Assembly: GCA_029204225.1 (NCBI GenBank)
Contig: CM055097.1
Span: forward strand, 70,126,907-70,190,906
Source: Diphasiastrum complanatum
Taxonomy: Eukaryota > Streptophyta > Lycopodiopsida > Lycopodiales > Lycopodiaceae
Length of the DNA: 64,000 nucleotides
Direction of reading: 5' to 3'
Position numbers and translations under genes: made by a program. The notes below the pieces were generated by a model. That model was not told the DNA's origin and did not search any database. It worked only from the letters and a program-made list of their open reading frames with translations. Position 1 is the stretch's first letter, and each line of letters opens with the position of its first letter. Shown here in pieces: positions 58,041 through 64,000 of the stretch.

Positions 58041-58807
58041 TGCAACTCAGTAATAGACTAATTCGTGTTCGTCCTCACTTCGTCTTCTTTATCGCGAACA
58101 ATTTCCTGTCTTTTAATTTTCTTTTGTGCGGAAGCCCTTACAGGATCCTAGACACTTGACCACGCATCACAGAACATATTTTATTCTAGCAATCATGATA
58201 CACAACACAAGACATGATGTACGAAAATAGAGTGACTATTTTATCAGTTCTAATTTAGATTGAATTCGTCAGTGTGTCGTTCGTTGGTGGAATGACATTC
58301 TACTCTTTTGATGTGTTCTGCTCGTTGGCAGCTTTCATGCACAGCTATGGTGTCTTTACTTTCTTACTCTATTCGCTACGTCTCTCTCTTTCTCTTATCT
58401 GTATTCACTTCTTACTTTTCTATGATCCAGAGAGGATCGTTTATACCTCCACTATGTGGAGTTTACAAGATAGCTAAAACATCAAATTACATGACTAGTT
58501 AAAGCTAATCAACTAGTTAGTTAGTCTCCGTCATTGCTACTCGTTTTAGCTGGGCGTGAAGCCCGTTGGGCTGCCAGTTGGCAGCGCGAAAGATTTTTCT
58601 TCGTCTGTTTCGTAATCTCCCGTTTGCTTTCATTCTTTTTGTTTCTTTTCTTAGTTTTTGTTTCGCATTCCTTTTGCGGTTTGTGGTCCTAAAGGTGTGT
58701 TTGCGATTTGCGATTGATTCGCGAATCGTTCGTGCTTTGAGTCAAAGATACGTTGACTGTCGCAAATTGTTCTCGTTCAACCTTCGTGTGTTGTTCATGT
58801 TGCGACA
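58041..58807 (-). repeat. 3' LTR of the 58.0-63.3 kb copia (~767 bp)
   Basis: It begins, on minus, at TGTCGCAACATGAAC (58807) and ends near TGCAACTCAG (58041), where similarity to the 5' LTR end becomes weak. The last codons of pol lie inside its start. Confidence 0.75.
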
Positions 58808-61800
58808 AAGTTGCATGAGTTCACCATTTCTGACACTCCCTCTTGAACCTTGCAGTTTTGTTCGTTCAATCCAATTGCCTCTCTTTGCTTGGTAAAGAGT
58901 GACTTGTCAAGCGATTTCGTGAGGAGATCTGCAATTATATTTTCTGATTTTATGAACTGGACCTGGAGCTCTCCTTTTGAGATCAAATCTCGAATATGAT
59001 GATACTTCAGAGGAATGTGCCTTTTCTTTGAATGGAAGACAGGATCTTGGGACAGATATGGCACTCTAAGAGTCCATCATCATCGTGCTTGGCCCCTCTT
59101 GTGGTATCCCGATTGCTTCCAACATCATTTGAAGCCACACTACCTTATTCGCCTGCGACATACTCAGCTTCGCAAGAGGATTGAGCTACCAAGGTTTGCT
59201 TTTTGCATATCCAGCTGATTGCAGCTCCGCACGCTATCATACATCCTCCAGTAATGGACTTGTTGTCATCTTTGCAGCTCGCCCAGTTCGCATCACTGTA
59301 GTGATGCAGCTCGAATTCTTTCTTTTCGTTTCTAGCTCTGTAGGTTAATCCAACATTCTGGGTACCCTTTAGATACTATAGGATTTGTTTGGCCATTTTT
59401 CAATGTGCTAGACCAGGATTGGAAGAGAATTGGCTCAATGCGTAGACAGAGAAGGTCAGATCGGGTCTGGTACAAATTGTTAAGTACATCAGACTACCGA
59501 TTAAGTTCTGGTAGGGAGTACCTGCCATCTTCTGTTCTTCCTCTTCTATTTTTGGGCAATCATGTTTCGTGAGCTTGGCTCCAGCTATCATTGGTGTGGC
59601 TTTCTCTTCACAGTCCATCATGTGGTACTGCTTCAGCACTTTTCTGGCGTATTCTGATTGACTCAAGTGCACTTCACCATTTGTTTGATCTCTTCTGATC
59701 TCCAGCCCTAGGCATTTTGTTGCTTCTCCAAGATCTGTGATTTCGTAGTTTTCAGAAATCTAACTCTTCGTGTCTTTGATCAACATCAAAGAGTTTCCTA
59801 TCATCAACGAATCATCCACAGAAATGGTCAGTATCACAAAATCTTTTCCTACTCTTTTGATGTAGACATTATAGTCTGGTTGAGTGGGATTGAAGTCTAG
59901 AGACTTCAGAAGACCATCAAGCTTTTTGTACCAGGTTCGAGATGCCTGTTTTAGACCGTATATGCATCTCTACAATCGATAGACATATTGTCTATTGTCG
60001 GGGTCTTCATAGCCTTCTGGTTGCTTCATGAAAATTTTCTCCTCTAGATCTCCGTGTAGAAAGGCTGTTTTCACGTCAAACTAGTGAGTTTCCAGATTGT
60101 ACTGTGTGACGTATGCAAGGAGCAGACTTATGCTTGTCATCTTGACCATGGGCAAAAATGTGTCACAATAGTCAACACCATATCTCTACGTGTAGCCCTT
60201 CATGACAAGCCTTGCTTTGTAGCGGCCAATGGTGCCATCTGATTTCAGCTTTTTCTTGTACACCCACTTGCAGTCGACTACTTTTCTGTTTTCTTGCAGT
60301 GGCTCTAATGTCCATGCCTCGTTTTGCCTCATCGACTCGATCTCTTCTGACATTGCTTGTTTCCAAAATTCTCCCTTTGGACTCTAGATAGCTTTTTGGT
60401 ATGTTGCTGGCTCTTCTGTGAAGCTGCAGTACTCAAACTGCGTGTCTTCACTCCATTGAAGATTGTCAGAATAGTGGTCTAGAGGTCTTCCTTGTCTTGT
60501 TGACCGAGGTTCGTTTCGTCGCTGCTCGAACATTTCTTGTTCGTGGGGTCGATCCTCTATTTCCTGCTGCTCTGGAGTCTGGGGTCTCGCATTCTGATTT
60601 GATGATTGTCCTCAGTCTTCCTCTTGAATAGGCAGTAGTGTGAAGATTCCATGGCCTCTTTTGTCTTTCAGTCCAGGGAATGTGGACTCGTCAAAATTCA
60701 CATCTATGCTCGAAACAACCTTCTTCGTGGTTGAATCGTAGAGTCTGTACACATGTGTTCCCTTCGAGTAGCCAACCATGATTGTTTGCTCGGATTTGTC
60801 GTCGAGCTTGCTTCTCTTTTCCTTTGGAATGTGCTTGTATGCTGCACATCCAAACACTCGTGCATATGACAGATCAAGCTTTCTGCCTGTCCACATTTCA
60901 TATGGTGATTTGCTCTCCAGCATTGTCGTTCTAGATCTGTTCTGTAGGTGTACTACTGCAGCTATTGCTTCGGCCCAAAATTGGCCTGGAAATTGAGCCT
61001 ATGCCATCATGCATCTGGCTCCTTCGACTAGCGTTCTGTTTTTTCTTTCTGCCACACCGTTGTATTCTGGTGTGTATGTAGGAGTGAACTGGTGTTCGAT
61101 CCCCTGTTCTTCATAGAATCTTGAGAATTCTATGCTTTTGTATTCACCTCCATTGTCAAATCTAAGGATCTGTATTCTGTTTGAGGTGTGTCACTCTGTG
61201 AATGCCATGATCTTCTTGAAATAATCAAATACTTCGGATTTCTTCTTCAAGTAGTAGATCATGGTCATTCGACTATAATCATCTATGAACGTTAGAAAAT
61301 ATTTTGAACCTGAGAGCGAATATGTTTTCATCGGTCCACACACATCAGAGTGGACAAGCTCAAGAACTTCCTTGGCTCTTCTTCCTTCGTGTGTGAATGG
61401 ACTCCGATGTTGCTTGCCTTTCTGACAAGCTTTGCAGAACTCAGCCTCCGGCCTTGATATTTTGAGACCTGTGACAATGTCCTTTGTGCTCATGTCGTAC
61501 AGGCTCCGCATGTTCAGATGATACAATCTCCTATGTCAGAGCTGATGCTATCAGAGTTGCTGATTATTTTGGCCTGGTAGAGGTTTCCTTCTTTGCATCC
61601 GACCGTCAGCAACTTGTTTGTCATCTTCTCGATCATAAGGCAAGTGTTGTCGTTGAACAAAACTCGAATGCCTAGATCTGCCATCTTGGAGACAGATAGC
61701 AGATCTTTTCTGAGTGAGGGCACATAGAGTGCTCCTGGCAGCTTTACTTGGTCTGACAATGTTTGTAGCTATAGAGAGCCGATGCCCTTGACATTGTGTC

Positions 61801-62821
61801 TGCTTCCATTGCCTAGAATCACCGCTCTATCGTTTTCGAGTTCGCGAAAGTTGATCAAGACCTTCTTGTTGCAGGTTATGTGAGATGTTGCTCCTGAATC
61901 GATGACTACATCGTAGTCATGTTCGGAGTAGCTTGTCGAAGCTTCGTCGAGTATCGTGAAAGCTTCGTCACCTCTTTCTGCATCTTTAGATGATTCTGCA
62001 ACGTTTGCCTTTTCACCTTGGTTTTTCCTTTTTGGGTTGAATCTGTAGTCGTATGCAGAATGCCCTTTCTTCTTGTAGTGCATGCAAGGTATTGCTGGAT
62101 TGAACTAGTATTTGTTGGCCGTATGGTCTGGTTTGTGGTAGTGATCGCAGGAAGAAAATTGTTGATTCGAGGACTTCGTCTTCTCGAATCTTGGTTTTTT
62201 TTATTCTTCTTCTTTCCTTTCGTGAAGAGAGCCTTCTCTTGATCACTGCTTCCCTCTCCTTTGTCTCTCATCAATGACAAAACTGACTGCTTTGTCGAAT
62301 GTCATATCTGGTAGACTCAATATGAGCATTCTTAGTGGATGATAGGACGTCAGTAGAGATTTCATGAAGTACATCAGCTGCTGTGGTGCTGGGACCTGGT
62401 GCTCCTGTCCTGATGCAGCGAGTTGAGCTAAGATCGTTTTGAGCTTCTCAATGTGCTGATCCAATTGGTTGTCATCCCACCGTATTGATTGTAGCTGATT
62501 GTGAAGGTGCATGACTGAAGTTGCAGTCCTCACTTCATACTTCTGCTTTGATCTTTCCCATGCTGCATGGCTGCTTTTGCAGTCTCCAATCTGCATGAGT
62601 AGATCTTCATTTATGAACGAAACGATGATCGCCATTGCGCGCTCATCCTTTCTGATCCATTCAGCTCTCTTCGGGTCTCCCTCTGGAGGCTGCACCTCTA
62701 AGAGCTCGGTCACCGACCAGATGCCTTTGTCCTTCAGGAGTGTTTTGATTTTGAATTTCCAGATTCTATAATTTGTGCCATCGAGATTGATTGCTACTCT
62801 GGTCTGGATTGTCGTAGCCAT
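58795..62821 (-). pseudogene. Copia gag-pol relic
   Basis: Gag starts MATTIQTRVAINLDGTNYRI at 62821 and is open to 62243. Then follow a decayed zinc knuckle (HYKKKGHSAYDY), protease VIDSGATSHITC (about 61905), pre-integrase YHLNMRSLYDM with CKACQKGKQHRSPF, and integrase LVHSDVCGPM and FIDDYSRMTMIYYL (61526-61191). The integrase tail is at 60923-60612 (GCAAYKHIPKEKR). RT has KWVYKKKLKSDG-type sequence at about 60250, VKTAFLHGDLEEKIFM at about 60070 and SVDDSLMIGN at about 59820 (SVDD in place of YVDD). RNase H is at 59672-58795, ending within the LTR. At least eight stops or frame changes are visible, so it is inactive. The gag-integrase part is related to that of the 18.7-22.1 kb element. Confidence 0.8.
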
Positions 62822-62872
62822 ATTATGTTGTCTGGAAGAATCACTACTGGGATATCAGTAGTGACAACCTGT

Positions 62873-62886
62873 TGGCTCTGAAACCA
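62873..62886 (-). other. Primer binding site of the 58.0-63.3 kb copia
   Basis: The minus strand reads TGGTTTCAGAGCCA directly after the LTR end GCGACA. It differs by one base from the usual plant Met-type site TGGTATCAGAGCCA. Confidence 0.75.
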
Positions 62887-63316
62887 TGTCGCAAGAGTGC
62901 GTGTGTGGGACTGATTCGTGTTTGTCCTCACTTCATCTTCTTTATCGCGAACAATTTCCTATCTTTTAATTTTCTTTTGTGCGGAAGCCCTTACAAGAAC
63001 CCAGACACTCGACCCGCATCACAGAACATATTTTATTCTAGCAATCATGATACAAAGCACAAGACGAGATGTACAAAAATAGAGTGACTGTTTTATCAGT
63101 TTTAATTTAGAGTGAATTCGTCAGTGTCTCGCTCGTTGGCGGAATGACATTCTACTCTTTCGTTGTGTTCTACTCGTTGGCAGACTTTCATGCACAGCTA
63201 TGATGTCTTTACTTTCTTACTCTATTTTCTACGTCTCTCTCTGTCTCTTACAGATATCTGTATTCACTTCTTACTTTTTTATGATCCAGAGAGGATCATT
63301 TATACCTCCACTATGT
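62887..63316 (-). repeat. 5' LTR of the 58.0-63.3 kb copia, outer part missing
   Basis: It matches 58041-58455 in direct orientation. Similarity stops at CTCCACTATG (63316), after which RT sequence of another copy begins. Confidence 0.8.
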
Positions 63317-64000
63317 CATCTAATTCGCCATGTAGGAATGTTGTCTTCTCATCAACGATGTGAATCTTGAGGTCGTATGCAACTGCATATGCAAATAGTA
63401 TGCATAAGGAAGCATGTTTTACCACTGGAGAGAAGGTCTCAGTGTAGTCGATGTCGTACTTCTGAGAAAAACCCTTCGCGATAAGTCTGGCCTTGTATCT
63501 CAAAATATCTCCATTCGGTCCATACTTGAGTTTGTAAACCCATTTGCATTGCACTATTTTTTGTTTCTCTGGCATTGGTTGCAGTGTCCATATCTCATTC
63601 TTCTTCATAGATTTGATTTCTTCATATGATGGCTTGGATTCATTTGTCCTTCTCTAGACTGTCGATGGCTTCCTCGAATGTTTGTCGTTCGCCACTGAAT
63701 CCACAAAATTGTTCGGATGTAGAAGCCGAACTGTTTGGCACAAATCTTGCTGGTGCTCTTCGCTCTCTCGTTGATCTCCTAGGAGATTCTTCTAGTACTG
63801 TAATGCTCTTGCCTTTGTCTCTATGGCTAGATCTGGAACCATCTCGGTTTACAGCAGTTCTAGCAACGGGTAGGCCTGCGAACCTTTCTTCATCTGATTC
63901 GTCGCTCAGCTGATGTGGAGCTCGAACATCTTTGTCTGACTGTTCAGGTTCTGCTCCCTTTGTCATGGTTGGCAGGTTATAATACTGCTTCTCTAGGACT
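63317..64000 (-). pseudogene. Second copy of the same copia family: linker and RT N-terminus
   Basis: Minus-strand frames from 63966 carry the Ser-rich linker (LSDESDEERFAG, RRSTRERRAPARFVP). After a shift near 63630 they carry the RT start: MKKNEIWTLQPMPEKQK, CKWVYKLKYGPNG, YKARLIAKGFSQKYDIDYTE and TTFLHGELDD. RT is cut at 63317, where the partial LTR of the neighbouring element begins. The copy continues beyond the window. Confidence 0.8.

Larger units (their letters stand above)
58041..63316 (-). mobile_element. Decayed Ty1/copia element with both LTRs, 5' LTR truncated
   Basis: The minus-strand order is partial 5' LTR (63316-62887), Met-type primer site, gag, protease, integrase, RT, RNase H and 3' LTR (58807-58041). 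The LTR termini are TGTCGCAA and TTGCGACA. The two LTRs match in direct orientation over about 400 bp (for example GAACAATTTCCT and GCGGAAGCCCTTACA). Multiple stops and frame changes run through the coding region. The outer ~340 bp of the 5' LTR are missing and replaced by RT sequence of a second copy at 63317. Confidence 0.85.

Overview
The window looks like nuclear DNA of a land plant. It holds a four-exon PLATZ zinc-protein gene (a plant family), Ty1/copia elements with tRNA-Met-type primer sites, GT-AG introns, microsatellites and decayed transposons. No rRNA, tRNA, organelle or bacterial genes were seen. The species cannot be named from the sequence alone.

Layout. 1-11067: four nearly identical GC-rich units of about 2,777 bp in tandem, then a diverged partial unit to 12301. 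12771-13127: an imperfect inverted repeat. 13217-15333: a G27 tract, a CT repeat and the PLATZ gene, the only gene that looks complete and host-derived. 16228-16490: a 38-bp minisatellite. 18694-22133: a minus-strand copia relic that appears to combine two families and lacks the RT core. About 25.4-38.3 kb: a minus-strand Helitron resembling the Helitron2/Helentron type. From upstream to downstream it carries a kinase-like gene, a cysteine-rich ORF, a Rep domain, a Pif1-type helicase and, through in-phase spliced exons, a C-terminal GIY-YIG nuclease domain. A 5,952-bp copia element (29885-35836) with an imperfect 5-bp target duplication sits inside it. 38.2-45 kb: AT-rich, heavily duplicated noncoding DNA that includes a copied piece of the kinase 5' region. 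45.7-48.1 kb: a copia gag-protease-integrase fragment on the minus strand. 48.4-52.9 kb: a plus-strand copia element with its own internal inversion. 55.4-56.5 kb: gag and RNase H relics. 57861-58040: an unrecognised terminal exon cut by a copia LTR. 58041-63316: a decayed copia element with both LTRs, the 5' one truncated. 63317-64000: a second copy of the same family.

Main points. (1) The Rep-helicase frame of the Helitron leads through three GT-AG introns into a GIY-YIG domain with the expected Y, Y, R, E and N residues. I know of AP-type endonucleases in Helentrons and GIY-YIG nucleases in Penelope elements, but not of this pairing. (2) A protein-kinase-like gene lies upstream on the same strand. 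(3) Two different copia elements each carry an internal inversion. (4) The young tandem array has features loosely compatible with an LTR-retroelement origin. Several Helitron frame breaks are single-base shifts, two of them at A7 runs, so some of the apparent decay could be assembly error. The missing helicase segment and the in-frame stops could not.
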